The position numbers and the translations under genes were made by a program. Below are positions 1 through 8,974 of a DNA stretch of 64,000 nucleotides, piece by piece; the first letter of the stretch is position 1; the number at the start of each line of letters is the position of its first letter. The stretch comes from Salinimonas lutimaris (GTDB taxonomy: Bacteria > Pseudomonadota > Gammaproteobacteria > Enterobacterales > Alteromonadaceae): NCBI RefSeq assembly GCF_005222225.1, contig NZ_CP036536.1, positions 3,868,001 through 3,932,000 of the forward strand, read 5' to 3'. The notes below the pieces were generated by a model. It was not told the origin of the DNA. It was given only the letters and a program-made list of their open reading frames with translations, and did no database searches.

Positions 1-783
1 TACGTGATCCAGCTTTACAGTTTGCAAAAAGGTCTGCACCGACGCTTGTTCAATCGTACCTTTCATATTGCCGCAATGGGTGATCATCTGATCATAGCTG
101 TTATTAAGCTCGTCAATCCCGCCGGCCAGATGGGTGTTGTTATCTTTTAATTCTGATACCGCACCCACCGCAGCCTTGGTTGACTGAATAATTCCCTGAA
201 CCAGCTCGGCCACTTCGCTGGCCGATTTATTTGTTTCATTGGCCAGCGCCCGGACCTCATCAGCCACCACGCTGAAACCCCGTCCGGCATCGCCGGCCCG
301 GGCAGCCTCAATGGCCGCATTGAGCGCCAGCAGATTGGTCTGATCCGAAATGCTGGTGATCGTTGTTACAAATTTATTGATGCTGTCGGCCGTATCAGAT
401 AACCCGGCGATGCGCTCGCTCATCTGCCCCATACGCTCATTAAGCGCTTCCATATCATGACTGATCCCCTGCAGCGACTGGGCACTGTTACTGAACAGGG
501 CATTAATGTCAGTCAGCGCACTGCTTTCAGCATTGATGGTTTGATAGGAATGCAACACCGTACTACGTATCCCCTCAACCTGCGCCAGCGAGTCCAGCAT
601 ACAAAGTGTCAACTCACTGCCTGCGCCGGAAGATTGCGCTTCTTCAAGCGCATTCACCTTTAGCCGCTCCTGGTCCAGGGACAGCTCCAGAGCGTCAATT
701 TTGGCCTGCATGGCGGCTTTATCCGCTTCCAGCCGGGCAATGTCGTGTTGCGTAGAATCTAGCCTTGATTTTAAGACAAGCAT
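1..783 (-). CDS. Methyl-accepting chemotaxis protein with C-terminal CZB domain (3' end cut by window)
   Basis: Cytoplasmic chemoreceptor that would signal to CheA/CheW. The visible 261 codons start at an ATG at 783 and run off the left edge. The first ~55 residues are a charged coiled coil with no membrane segment, so the protein is soluble. The MCP hairpin tip ([19 protein letters not shown]) is intact at about residues 143-161. The last visible residues, [10 protein letters not shown], match the start of a chemoreceptor zinc-binding (CZB) domain, whose conserved His lies in this helix. This layout resembles TlpD of Helicobacter, a soluble receptor that responds to oxidants and zinc. The downstream half of the CZB domain is outside the window. 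The ligand is unknown. Confidence 0.85.
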   Translation of the reverse strand, partial: MLVLKSRLDSTQHDIARLEADKAAMQAKIDALELSLDQERLKVNALEEAQSSGAGSELTLCMLDSLAQVEGIRSTVLHSYQTINAESSALTDINALFSNSAQSLQGISHDMEALNERMGQMSERIAGLSDTADSINKFVTTITSISDQTNLLALNAAIEAARAGDAGRGFSVVADEVRALANETNKSASEVAELVQGIIQSTKAAVGAVSELKDNNTHLAGGIDELNNSYDQMITHCGNMKGTIEQASVQTFLQTVKLDHV

Positions 784-942
784 GCGAACCCTTTATTCTT
801 TAAAAATTGGTGGAATTCTGACAGCTAAGTGCGGTGTAGGGTATTGGCCAAAAGTTCAACGCCCTGTGTTTGCCTTACCTGCCTAAGTGCACGTTATATC
901 GGCACATTTTGCAGAAGGTTTAGGCAAAAACAGGCCATTGAT

Positions 943-2496
943 TCAAATCGCCTGGCGGGTGTTCCCGGCCGGTGTTTCCAGCATGATGGTTCTGGCGACA
1001 GATAAATGTTCTGGCAGGCAATGCGTGGCAATAATTACCCGGCGGGTGGTCGCATAGGCATTGATAAGCGCAACCACGGCATTCACCGAGAAGCGATCCA
1101 GCCCTTCAAAAGGCTCATCCAGTAACACTGTCTGCGGCCGATGTAACAGGGCCCGGCCCAGCGCAATGCGCTTGCGCTCTCCTCCCGACAGCTCGCGTCC
1201 GCCTGCACCGAGCCATTCGTGCATGGTCAGGTAGCCCAGCCCCAGGCGGTGCAACAGCTCACTGATCTTAGCTTGATCTGTCGTCCTCCCTGCCGGGTTC
1301 AGGTTTTCCTGTAGCGTGGCCTGTAGCAGGCGGGCCTGCTGGTCAACATAATACCAGCCGGATAACAGCCCGGCTGGCAGCAGGCAACCCTCTGCTGTTT
1401 TGCTGCCCTGCCAGGACAGTTCACCGGCCAGCGCCTGTAACAAACTGGACTTACCGGCTCCGGAGGGCCCGGAGATGATCACGACGCCGGTAGCCGGCAA
1501 CGTATCGGTCACCGGGGGGCACAGCCGCCCTTTGGCACTAAAACGGGTAAGCGTCACTGCCACAGGCTGAGTGCCTATCCCCGTTACCACAGGAACCGGC
1601 TCCACCTGTAAAGATTGCAGCGCGTGTCTGGCCTGAGAAAAGCGGGTCTGAAAAGTGGCCGCCGGGGAGGTTTTTCCCAGCCAGTCGGGCACCGCCAGCA
1701 ACACCATCGGCACACAAATCGCCAGTGGGTTGGCCAGCACCGAGGTGTCAGCAAATCCAATCACCAGCGCCACCAGTACCAGCGCCAGCCCCTGCAGTAA
1801 CCAGGTGCCCTGGCTTGCCAGAGTATGTAACCGGTCCTGTAACTGCCAGACGGGCTGCCTCGAGACCTGCTGATGCTGCGCGGATGTATACAGGTGCCAC
1901 AGTGAGGCACTGCGAAAATAGCCGGTGCTGGCCGCCAGCCAGTCCTGCTCGGCGGTCACAAGACGGGCCGATAACACCAGGCTGCGCCAGACAAGATAGA
2001 CGCTGAGTGTCAGCCAGCCCAGGCTCAGCACACCTATCGCGGCGCTACCGGGCAAGGCCACAGAGATGCTGACCAGCCACAAAACCGGTAACAGTAGCAG
2101 CGCATTAAGCAGGGGTGAGACACTGGCAATCCATACTGAAGCCAGCGTCTCGGTATGATTGGCCAGCGCATCGGCCAGTTGTGTGCTGTTATTTATCCGG
2201 CTGTCAGCCAGTTTCCGGAATAGTCGGTGGCGTAGTCTGGCAGTACGTTGTAACAGGTCATGATGCCCGGCCCACATGTGTGCATACCCAGAGCCGATTC
2301 GCAACAGCGCCAGCGCCCGGATCACCACCGCTGGCAGCATGTAGTTAAAGCTCACACTGGCCATGGCACAGGCGGCAATAAACCAGGCCGATACCACCAG
2401 AATAGCCAGTCCTGCCATGGCATGCAGCACACCCAGCAGCAGGGTTAGCCAGGGCGCTTTGCCTGCGTCAGCAAGTGGTGGTGTAAACCGTACCAT
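943..2496 (-). CDS. cydC: Thiol reductant ABC exporter subunit CydC
   Basis: One half of the CydDC heterodimeric ABC exporter, which exports glutathione/cysteine to the periplasm and is needed to assemble cytochrome bd. It has an N-terminal transmembrane region (about residues 15-275), then an ATPase domain with Walker A GPSGAGKSS near 343-351, signature LSGGE near 436-440, Walker B VLLDE near 457-461 and the switch His near 492. At 517 aa it is slightly shorter than E. coli CydC (573 aa). The ATG at 2496 lies 29 bp inside the 3' end of cydD, so translation is probably coupled. It is the last gene of the cydABXDC cluster. Confidence 0.93.
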   Translation of the reverse strand: MVRFTPPLADAGKAPWLTLLLGVLHAMAGLAILVVSAWFIAACAMASVSFNYMLPAVVIRALALLRIGSGYAHMWAGHHDLLQRTARLRHRLFRKLADSRINNSTQLADALANHTETLASVWIASVSPLLNALLLLPVLWLVSISVALPGSAAIGVLSLGWLTLSVYLVWRSLVLSARLVTAEQDWLAASTGYFRSASLWHLYTSAQHQQVSRQPVWQLQDRLHTLASQGTWLLQGLALVLVALVIGFADTSVLANPLAICVPMVLLAVPDWLGKTSPAATFQTRFSQARHALQSLQVEPVPVVTGIGTQPVAVTLTRFSAKGRLCPPVTDTLPATGVVIISGPSGAGKSSLLQALAGELSWQGSKTAEGCLLPAGLLSGWYYVDQQARLLQATLQENLNPAGRTTDQAKISELLHRLGLGYLTMHEWLGAGGRELSGGERKRIALGRALLHRPQTVLLDEPFEGLDRFSVNAVVALINAYATTRRVIIATHCLPEHLSVARTIMLETPAGNTRQAI

Positions 2497-4063
2497 CAGC
2501 GATGCTCCATTGTTGGTTGAACCAGCGTGCCGGGAGTGTTTTATGGGATACCCACAACACGGTTTTATTGTGGCACACCCGGTGCAGCAACTGGCTTATC
2601 GCGATATGTTGCTGTTCAGGTAAGTGGGCCGTAGGCTCATCAAGTAACCAGATATCAGCCTGACGCAGTAACAGACGGGCTATGGCCAGACGTTGTAATT
2701 CACCACCGGACAACTGGGCGAACTCGCCCAGTCGATAGTCCAGTGCGCCGTTTAATGCGCGTACCCGGGACGCCAGCTCAACCTGCTCCAACGCCTGCCA
2801 TAACGCCTGGTCAGAATAATCCTGGCCCAGGCAAAGATTAGCCCGGATGGTTAGCGGTAATGTCACCGGCTGCTGACTTAACATCACCAGGCTGCCACGT
2901 AAACGGTGACTTGCCCTGCGCTGTCCGGCCAGTGCTTCGAGTAAGGCAGTTTTACCACAGCCCGACGGTCCGCTGATTTGAATCCAGCAATTAGGATGTA
3001 CCGCCAGCCGTTCAGCACGTAGATGCGGTGTATGCAGCACAAAGTCAGATATCCGGTGATTATCCGCTGTTGTCGGCGTCTCCGCCTGTTCTGGCTTTAC
3101 CAGCAGGCCGGAAAGCGCCTCGCGGGCTGACTCGGCCTGAGCTTTTTGATGATAAAAAGCGCCCATTTTTTTCATCTGGCTAAGCACGAGCGGCGCACAC
3201 AATAAAATCCATAAACCGGAAAATAGCGTGACCGGCGGGCCAACCGAGACTTCTTCAAGCAAACTGAAACCGATAAATACGGCAATCAGGGCCACGGTCA
3301 GCGTGGCAAAAAAGTCCAGCACCGTATTGGATAAAAATGCCACCGACACCACTTTCATCGTGCGCTGGTTAAGTGCGCTACTGGCTTTTTCCAGCTGTTG
3401 CTGCTGATGCGCATGAGCCCGGGTGGCAGCCAGTAGCGGTAGCGCCTGTAACCGGTCGGTGAACAGACTGCCCAGACGATTAAGTGCCACAAGTTCTCGC
3501 TGATGCAGATAGGCGGCGCCCTTGCCCACAATAATCATAAACAGCGGCACCACCGGCAGGGTCAGCACCAGCATCAGCCCGATAAAATAATTCAGATAAA
3601 AAATCAGCCCCAGTGCAAACACCGGTACCCAGACTGCCAGACGCTGCTGTAGACAATAATCGCAGCGCCAGTCGGCCAGCGCGGGTACATGTTTTTGCCA
3701 CAGGGTTTGCCAGTAATACACCGGGTGACGGCGCACCAGCGCTTGCTGCTGAGCAATCAGCTGACTGGCCAGACGCTGCTCCAGCAGACTACGCCATTGC
3801 CGGCGCAGCTGCGCGGTCAGCCGGATACTCAAGCCGTGTAAAAGCCAGTTTGCCACCAGCAAGCTCAGCAACGTCAAGAACAGCCAGCGCGGTGCTGGCC
3901 GCTCATCAATCAGCCAGCACTGCGCAATAGCGGCAAAGGCCCCGAAAGCTGCCATCATCAGTACATCCCGGATAATGCCTAACTCAACTATCCGTCTGTT
4001 GTCGGGCAATGTATCGGCACCCAGTTCAGTTTCAAGCCAGCGTTGCACAACATCCGCTCTCAT
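2468..4063 (-). CDS. cydD: Thiol reductant ABC exporter subunit CydD
   Basis: Partner of CydC in the inner-membrane exporter of glutathione/cysteine needed for cytochrome bd maturation. The 531-aa form starts at the ATG at 4063, which has a good Shine-Dalgarno (GGAGG, 9 nt upstream); a longer open frame to 4135 would overlap cydX and lacks such a site. Membrane segments fill about residues 25-310. The ATPase domain has Walker A GPSGCGKTA near 365-373, LSGGE near 451, Walker B LLDEP near 473 and His near 507. It starts 4 bp after cydX and overlaps cydC by 29 bp, so the cluster should be one operon. Confidence 0.93.
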   Translation of the reverse strand: MRADVVQRWLETELGADTLPDNRRIVELGIIRDVLMMAAFGAFAAIAQCWLIDERPAPRWLFLTLLSLLVANWLLHGLSIRLTAQLRRQWRSLLEQRLASQLIAQQQALVRRHPVYYWQTLWQKHVPALADWRCDYCLQQRLAVWVPVFALGLIFYLNYFIGLMLVLTLPVVPLFMIIVGKGAAYLHQRELVALNRLGSLFTDRLQALPLLAATRAHAHQQQQLEKASSALNQRTMKVVSVAFLSNTVLDFFATLTVALIAVFIGFSLLEEVSVGPPVTLFSGLWILLCAPLVLSQMKKMGAFYHQKAQAESAREALSGLLVKPEQAETPTTADNHRISDFVLHTPHLRAERLAVHPNCWIQISGPSGCGKTALLEALAGQRRASHRLRGSLVMLSQQPVTLPLTIRANLCLGQDYSDQALWQALEQVELASRVRALNGALDYRLGEFAQLSGGELQRLAIARLLLRQADIWLLDEPTAHLPEQQHIAISQLLHRVCHNKTVLWVSHKTLPARWFNQQWSIADGTVYTTTC

Positions 4064-4067
4064 TGTT

Positions 4068-4181
4068 TCAGGCCTCCGTATCCGGGCGGTCCATGTCTTC
4101 GGTCGACTCCAGCCACATCGCATTGATAATGCCAAATGCGCAGGCCAGCAACACGCCTAAAATCCAGGTGAAATACCACAT
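4068..4181 (-). CDS. cydX: Cytochrome bd oxidase small subunit CydX
   Basis: A 37-residue single-helix subunit that stabilises the haem groups of cytochrome bd-I. The peptide begins MWYFTWILGVLLAC and ends in an acidic tail (MWLESTEDMDRPDTEA). The conserved WYF-W-LG start, the one membrane helix and the Glu after the helix are the family hallmarks. The ATG at 4181 has a strong TAGGAGG Shine-Dalgarno and lies 8 bp after the cydB stop; the gene ends 4 bp before cydD. Such a short gene is often missed by automatic callers. Position, length and sequence together make the call secure. Confidence 0.93.
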   Translation of the reverse strand: MWYFTWILGVLLACAFGIINAMWLESTEDMDRPDTEA

Positions 4182-4189
4182 AAAACCTC

Positions 4190-5326
4190 CTAATAAATGG
4201 CGTGGGATTGCGTCAAATCGCTGGCTTTAAGTCGTCCACGCATGACATAGAATCCATATGCGGTGTAACTCAGCACGATGGGAACAAAGACACAGGCTAC
4301 GCCGAACATAATTTTTAAGGTCAGCAAGCTGGATGTGGCGTCCCACATCGTCAGGCTGGCATTAAGCATGGTGCTGCTGGGCATCAGAAACGGGAACATG
4401 GAGAAGCCCGCGGTCAGAATAATTCCGGTCAGCATCAGGCTACTGCTGACAAAGGCCCATCCCGCCCGGTTATGTCGGGAATACCACGCGCACAGCAGTC
4501 CACCGGCAATACCGATAAACGGCGCGGCCAGCATCCAGGGATGAGCAGCATAGTTATTCAGCCAGGCACCGCTTTGCGTGACCACGGTTTTATGCAGCGG
4601 ATTGGACGTGGCCATCGTGTCAATGACCGAGGTCACTACATAACCATCAATTCCTGTAGCTACCCAGACGCCGGCTAGTACAAACAACGCCACGGTTACC
4701 AGCGACAATATCACCGATGTGGCGCGCGCCCGGGTATGTAAAAAACCGTCGGTTTTCATTTGCAGCCAGGCCGCGCCATGATTCAGAGTCATGGCCACCG
4801 ACACCAGTCCGGTCAGCAGGGCAAAGGGAGTCAGTAACCCAAAGAAGCTGCCGGTATACGTGGCTTTTAAGGTGTCATCCAGCTCAAAAGGCACACCCAG
4901 CAATAAGTTGCCAAAGGCCACACCAAAAATCAGCGCTGGTATCAGGCCACCGGCAAACAGCGCCCAATCCCAGGCCTTTCGCCACTGCGTATTGGGTAAC
5001 TTACTGCGATAATCAAACCCGATCGGGCGCATCCACAAGGCAATCAGAGTCAGTGCCAGCGCCAGGTAGAAGCCGGAAAAGGCAGTGGCATAGATCATTG
5101 GCCAGGCGGCAAAAATAGCGCCGCCGGCCGTAATAAACCAGACCTGGTTGCCGTCCCAGTGTGGCCCGATAGTATTTATCATAATGCGGCGCTCATCATC
5201 AGATTTGCCAATGATAGTGAGTAGTGCCCCCACCCCAAGGTCAAAGCCATCTGTTATGGCAAAGCCAATCAGCAGTACGCCCACTAGCGCCCACCAGATA
5301 ACCCGTAACACTTCATAATCAATCAT
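4190..5326 (-). CDS. cydB: Cytochrome bd ubiquinol oxidase subunit II
   Basis: Membrane subunit of the bd-type quinol oxidase that pairs with CydA and helps hold the haem groups. The 378 residues match the family length, with eight to nine hydrophobic helices. The conserved start (YEVLRVIWWALVGVLLIGFA, DGFDLGVG) and the motif GPHWDGNQVW near residues 54-63 are diagnostic. Its ATG overlaps the cydA stop by 4 bp (ATGA), which indicates translational coupling in the cydABXDC operon. Confidence 0.96.
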   Translation of the reverse strand: MIDYEVLRVIWWALVGVLLIGFAITDGFDLGVGALLTIIGKSDDERRIMINTIGPHWDGNQVWFITAGGAIFAAWPMIYATAFSGFYLALALTLIALWMRPIGFDYRSKLPNTQWRKAWDWALFAGGLIPALIFGVAFGNLLLGVPFELDDTLKATYTGSFFGLLTPFALLTGLVSVAMTLNHGAAWLQMKTDGFLHTRARATSVILSLVTVALFVLAGVWVATGIDGYVVTSVIDTMATSNPLHKTVVTQSGAWLNNYAAHPWMLAAPFIGIAGGLLCAWYSRHNRAGWAFVSSSLMLTGIILTAGFSMFPFLMPSSTMLNASLTMWDATSSLLTLKIMFGVACVFVPIVLSYTAYGFYVMRGRLKASDLTQSHAIY

Positions 5327-6897
5327 GCGTTGACTCCCTGCTTGGTCAGCCCGATGGTGGCATCCAGATCGGCTTCATCAGCCGGAGGCACGGGACCTTT
5401 GCGGGCGAATTTTTTCATCAGATAAAAAGCGACGATAAACATCACGGTATAAAAGGCGGTGTAGGCAACCAGTGTGATCACCACATCGCTTACCGCCAGA
5501 TTAGACACAGACACGTGTACCGGCAGCACCTCGGCTATCGACCAGGGCTGACGACCAAATTCGGCCACAAACCAGCCGGCTTCACAGGCAACCCAGGGTA
5601 ATGGCAACCCATACAGTGCCGCTTTCAGTAACCAGCGAGGCTGGGTAATTTGGTGTTTGGTGCTATACCAGAACGCTGAGGCAAACAGTACTAACATCAG
5701 TACGCCGCACAGCACCATCAAACGAAAACTCCAGAATAAAGGTGCTACCGGCGGAATGCTGTAATCCACGGCTTTGGCCAGAGCAGTGTCTGTGGGCGTG
5801 GTAATGTCGGTGGTATAAGGCTCAAGCAGCATGGCATAGCCCAAATCCTCTTTGTGCTGTTCAAACAGGGCTTGTTCTGTGGCACTGGCAGTGCCATTGC
5901 GCACCTTCTCCAGATTCTCATAAGCAATTACCCCGGACAGGATCCGTTCGCGATGCTGTGCTTTAAGATCCTTAATGCCCGTGACCTGCTCATCCAGAGA
6001 CCGGGTCGCAATTAACCCCATCAGCCAGGGAATTTGCAGCGCATAGCGGGTTTGTTCCTGTTCATCATCCGGAATGCCAAACACCGTGAACGGGGCTGGC
6101 GCCGGGTGGGTATCATATTCGGCTTCAACCGCAGCCAGCTTTACCTGTTGTACCTCACCCAGTTCGTAACCGCTTTCGTCACCCAGCAAAATTACTGATA
6201 ACACCGACGCCAGGCCAAAGGCTGAGGCAATGGCAAATGAGCGGCGGGCAAAAGCAATGTGTTTATGGTTAAGCAAGTAGTAGGCAGAAATCGCCAGTAC
6301 AAACATGGCTCCGGTGGTATAGCCGGCCGACACTGTGTGCACAAACTTCACCTGCGCCACCGGATTGAAAATAACCTCAGCAAAGCTGGTCATCTCCATT
6401 CGCATGGACTGGAAATTAAACTCTGCACCCACCGGATATTGCATCCAGCCGTTGGCAATCAGAATCCACAACGCCGAAAAGTTAGAGCCCAGCGCCACCA
6501 GCCAGGTCGTCATTAAATGGCGGCCTCTGGACATTTTGTCCCAGCCAAAGAAGAACAGGCCGACGAAGGTGGACTCCAGAAAGAATGCCATCAGTCCTTC
6601 GATAGCCAGTGGCGCGCCAAAAATATCGCCCACGTAATGGGAATAGTAAGACCAGTTCATGCCAAACTGGAATTCCATGGTCAGGCCGGTGGCCACGCCA
6701 ATGGCAAAATTAATCCCGAACAGCTTGCCCCAGAACTGGGTCATTTCTTTGTAGATCACCTTACCGGTCATCACATAGACCGACTCCATAATCGCCAGTA
6801 AGAAACTCAGACCCAGTGTCAGCGGAACAAAAATAAAGTGAAACATAGCAGTTAACGCAAACTGCCAGCGCGATAACTCAACCAGCGTATCGCTCAT
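5323..6897 (-). CDS. cydA: Cytochrome bd ubiquinol oxidase subunit I
   Basis: Catalytic subunit of the high-affinity quinol:O2 oxidoreductase of the inner membrane. The 524 residues include His20 (haem b595/d region ligand by analogy with E. coli His19), His187 (haem b558 ligand) and the quinol-loop motif GDESGYE at 239-245 followed by the conserved Lys253 and Glu258. The Q-loop is long (about 239-385), so this is the L-subfamily, as in E. coli bd-I. A GAGGAG Shine-Dalgarno precedes the ATG. It is the first gene of the operon, and an FNR-like dyad lies about 90 bp upstream, fitting induction at low oxygen. Confidence 0.97.
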   Translation of the reverse strand: MSDTLVELSRWQFALTAMFHFIFVPLTLGLSFLLAIMESVYVMTGKVIYKEMTQFWGKLFGINFAIGVATGLTMEFQFGMNWSYYSHYVGDIFGAPLAIEGLMAFFLESTFVGLFFFGWDKMSRGRHLMTTWLVALGSNFSALWILIANGWMQYPVGAEFNFQSMRMEMTSFAEVIFNPVAQVKFVHTVSAGYTTGAMFVLAISAYYLLNHKHIAFARRSFAIASAFGLASVLSVILLGDESGYELGEVQQVKLAAVEAEYDTHPAPAPFTVFGIPDDEQEQTRYALQIPWLMGLIATRSLDEQVTGIKDLKAQHRERILSGVIAYENLEKVRNGTASATEQALFEQHKEDLGYAMLLEPYTTDITTPTDTALAKAVDYSIPPVAPLFWSFRLMVLCGVLMLVLFASAFWYSTKHQITQPRWLLKAALYGLPLPWVACEAGWFVAEFGRQPWSIAEVLPVHVSVSNLAVSDVVITLVAYTAFYTVMFIVAFYLMKKFARKGPVPPADEADLDATIGLTKQGVNA

Positions 6898-6985
6898 GGT
6901 GTGTCTCCTCAGTGCGTGAAGTATGGGCTGCCCGACAACAGGGCACCCTTGCTGCGAATTTCATCACACTGGGGAATGAACTAAT

Positions 6986-6999
6986 TTGATCTACCGCAA
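6986..6999. promoter_or_regulatory. FNR/EtrA-like dyad upstream of cydA
   Basis: The 14-mer TTGATCTACCGCAA has one perfect half-site (TTGAT) and one degenerate half (CGCAA for ATCAA) with the right 4-nt spacer: 8 of 10 consensus bases for FNR-family regulators. It lies about 90 bp before the cydA start, a usual distance for control of a bd oxidase by oxygen. Function is inferred from sequence only. Confidence 0.4.
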
Positions 7000-7033
7000 A
7001 TTAGCGATAGATAATTAAGGATAATGCTATTGA

Positions 7034-7804
7034 TTAGAGGCTATGTGCAGCCATTGCCTGCCACAGCAGACGCAGTGCCAGCAGGGTCACCACTATTTTA
7101 AATGCCCGTATAAACCAGGCAGAAGATAACTGTCTGAGGAGCCGAAGTCCTATCCAGGTGCCAGCAGCACCGGTGACAATCATACTCAGTACCAGAGGAA
7201 GCCACTGCCAGAAAGCAAATCCAACCAGACTGAAAACCAATGCTTTTAAGGCATGCTGAAAGGTCATACAACTGGCAAAGGTGGCAGTGAGCTGAAGTTT
7301 GTCATAGCGATGACGTTGGGCAAAAGCAGCCACCAGTGGCCCGGTTGCCCCGACAAACATAGTTAAAACCGTGGTGAAAAAGCCGGCCAGAATATAACCG
7401 GGAGGGAGTGTACGGCGGGCTTTAGGTTTTGGCCCCCATACCATTATCAGAATAAAGACAGCCACCGTGCACTGAATAATATCCAGCGGCAGCTGTATGA
7501 CTAAAAAGGAGGCCAGAACTGCCCCGGCGACAGCGCCAAGACTAAAATAACTGAACATAGGCCTGTCCAGATGCGAAAAGGTCAGCGCTGCCCGGTTAGC
7601 ATTCGCCCCCAACTGTACCAATCCGTGCACCGGAATCAGAGCACTGACCGGCAGCACAGACGCCATCACCGCCAGTAACAAAACACCGCCACCGGCGCCG
7701 AGTGTAGCGGTCATCAGGGCGGTCAGCCCGGAAAGTACAATGAGCAGTAGCGCGCTTAACGGCGCAATGGTGCCACCTGCTGTCAGTAACTCAGATACCG
7801 ACAC
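7034..7804 (-). CDS. TauE/SafE-family sulfite/anion permease
   Basis: Predicted inner-membrane permease of the TauE/SafE family (about 8 hydrophobic helices), whose members move sulfite, sulfoacetate or related organosulfur anions. The glycine-rich LGAGGGVLLLAV helix near residues 34-45 and a second similar repeat (FVGATGPLVAAF) are family features. The open frame extends to 7903, but that would overlap the upstream lipoprotein gene by more than 100 bp; a GTG at 7804 has AGGA 8 nt upstream and gives 256 aa, the usual length. This start overlaps the upstream gene by 14 bp. The substrate cannot be told from the sequence. Confidence 0.75.
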   Translation of the reverse strand: MSVSELLTAGGTIAPLSALLLIVLSGLTALMTATLGAGGGVLLLAVMASVLPVSALIPVHGLVQLGANANRAALTFSHLDRPMFSYFSLGAVAGAVLASFLVIQLPLDIIQCTVAVFILIMVWGPKPKARRTLPPGYILAGFFTTVLTMFVGATGPLVAAFAQRHRYDKLQLTATFASCMTFQHALKALVFSLVGFAFWQWLPLVLSMIVTGAAGTWIGLRLLRQLSSAWFIRAFKIVVTLLALRLLWQAMAAHSL

Positions 7805-8372
7805 GCTCGCATTCCTGGCGTCCCAGCCAGCCATCGACTGCAATGATGGCAGTATCACCCTTATCCCATAAAATATTATTATCTTCACCGTAACGGCTGC
7901 CACTGCCGGCCGGATTTAAAAAGAACATTTCGGTGGTGTCGAACACATAAACGGTTGCAGACGGAATTGGCGTATCATAAAAATGAGCTTTAAGCTTGGT
8001 GGCATAGCACTGATAGGTGGCCGAGGTACGCTGTTTAATCAGGTGGTTCTGCACTTCAAGATAGCTGATACGCCGTTTAGTTTTTTCTGCCACACACTGC
8101 GAAGGTGTCTGTTTATTGTTACAGGTATGCAGGGTTTCAATCCATTGTTGATGACGCTGACCGGCTCTGGCTGTAACATCTTCATCAATCCGCTGACGAA
8201 CCCGATCCAGCTGCGCAAACCAGGGCGCCGTTGTTTGACTACACAGCCCATCATAAACAGGTTTACACGCAGACACCGCTGGCGCGCCTTCCGGCGCCCA
8301 TTCAGGACGTGCGCCACAGGCCGCCAAAATAAGAACGCTACATACAATTAAACAAAATCGGCTAATCATCAT
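7791..8372 (-). CDS. Lipoprotein with LprI/DUF1311-like cysteine pattern
   Basis: Predicted lipoprotein of 193 aa. A signal peptide ends in lipobox LAAC at about residue 19. The middle holds a W-L-x2-C ... C-x3-K-x2-RI-x2-L pattern (about residues 85-118) that resembles the LprI/DUF1311 fold of lysozyme-inhibitor-like proteins, but this is a weak pattern match. Six cysteines after the lipid Cys suggest disulfides in the periplasm. Two adjacent ATG codons (8372, 8369) are possible starts. It overlaps the downstream permease gene by 14 bp and is probably cotranscribed with it. No specific function can be assigned. Confidence 0.6.
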   Translation of the reverse strand: MMISRFCLIVCSVLILAACGARPEWAPEGAPAVSACKPVYDGLCSQTTAPWFAQLDRVRQRIDEDVTARAGQRHQQWIETLHTCNNKQTPSQCVAEKTKRRISYLEVQNHLIKQRTSATYQCYATKLKAHFYDTPIPSATVYVFDTTEMFFLNPAGSGSRYGEDNNILWDKGDTAIIAVDGWLGRQECERVGI

Positions 8373-8572
8373 CACTTAAAGCAGAATAAAAAGGCTTTTA
8401 CCATACGCAAATCATGCCAAGATAGAAAGCTGTATAGAATTTATCCGTCATATTGCTGTTATACGGGCTCAGTACAATAATGTTCCACTATTATTTTGGT
8501 CCTCGCAGCAGCATTGTAGTAACGCCACGAAAGCTATACCCTGCCTCCATATTTTATTTTCAGGCCCATACT

Positions 8573-8974
8573 ATGTCTTCTATTTGTGTACAGTCATTAC
8601 TGCTACTGGTCAATGATACTGACGAAGCTATTGCCTATTTTGTCGACAAACTGGGGTTTGCCCTGCTGGCTAACGAAACCCGCCCGGATGGTGGTCGCTG
8701 GGTGCAGGTAGGCAGCGCCCACAAGCAGGGAGCAAAGCTAATTTTAAAACAGGCCAAAAACGGCGCCCAGCAGGCGCTGGTCGGTCAACAGGCCGCAGGT
8801 GGTGTATTGGGGATCTTCGAGGTCTCGGATTTTGACAGCACCTACCAGGCATGGCTGGCACAGGGCGTTACATTTTTAGAAGAGCCCCGCTACGAAAGCT
8901 ACGGCTCTGTCGCTATTTTCAGTGACCTGTACGGCAATAAATGGGATCTCATCGGTCCGCCCCGCAGCGCTTAG
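8573..8974 (+). CDS. VOC (glyoxalase/bleomycin-resistance) family protein
   Basis: Small 133-aa protein with one vicinal-oxygen-chelate module: paired beta-alpha-beta-beta-beta repeats, starting with LLLVNDTDEAIAYFVDKLGF and ending FSDLYGNKWDLIG, the common end of this family. Members are metal-dependent lyases, dioxygenases or drug-binding proteins; the substrate is unknown here. The open frame extends upstream to 8453, but the extra 40 residues have no homology-like features, so the ATG at 8573 is preferred. Its end overlaps the convergent DUF2955 gene by 4 bp. Confidence 0.75.
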   Translation: MSSICVQSLLLLVNDTDEAIAYFVDKLGFALLANETRPDGGRWVQVGSAHKQGAKLILKQAKNGAQQALVGQQAAGGVLGIFEVSDFDSTYQAWLAQGVTFLEEPRYESYGSVAIFSDLYGNKWDLIGPPRSA

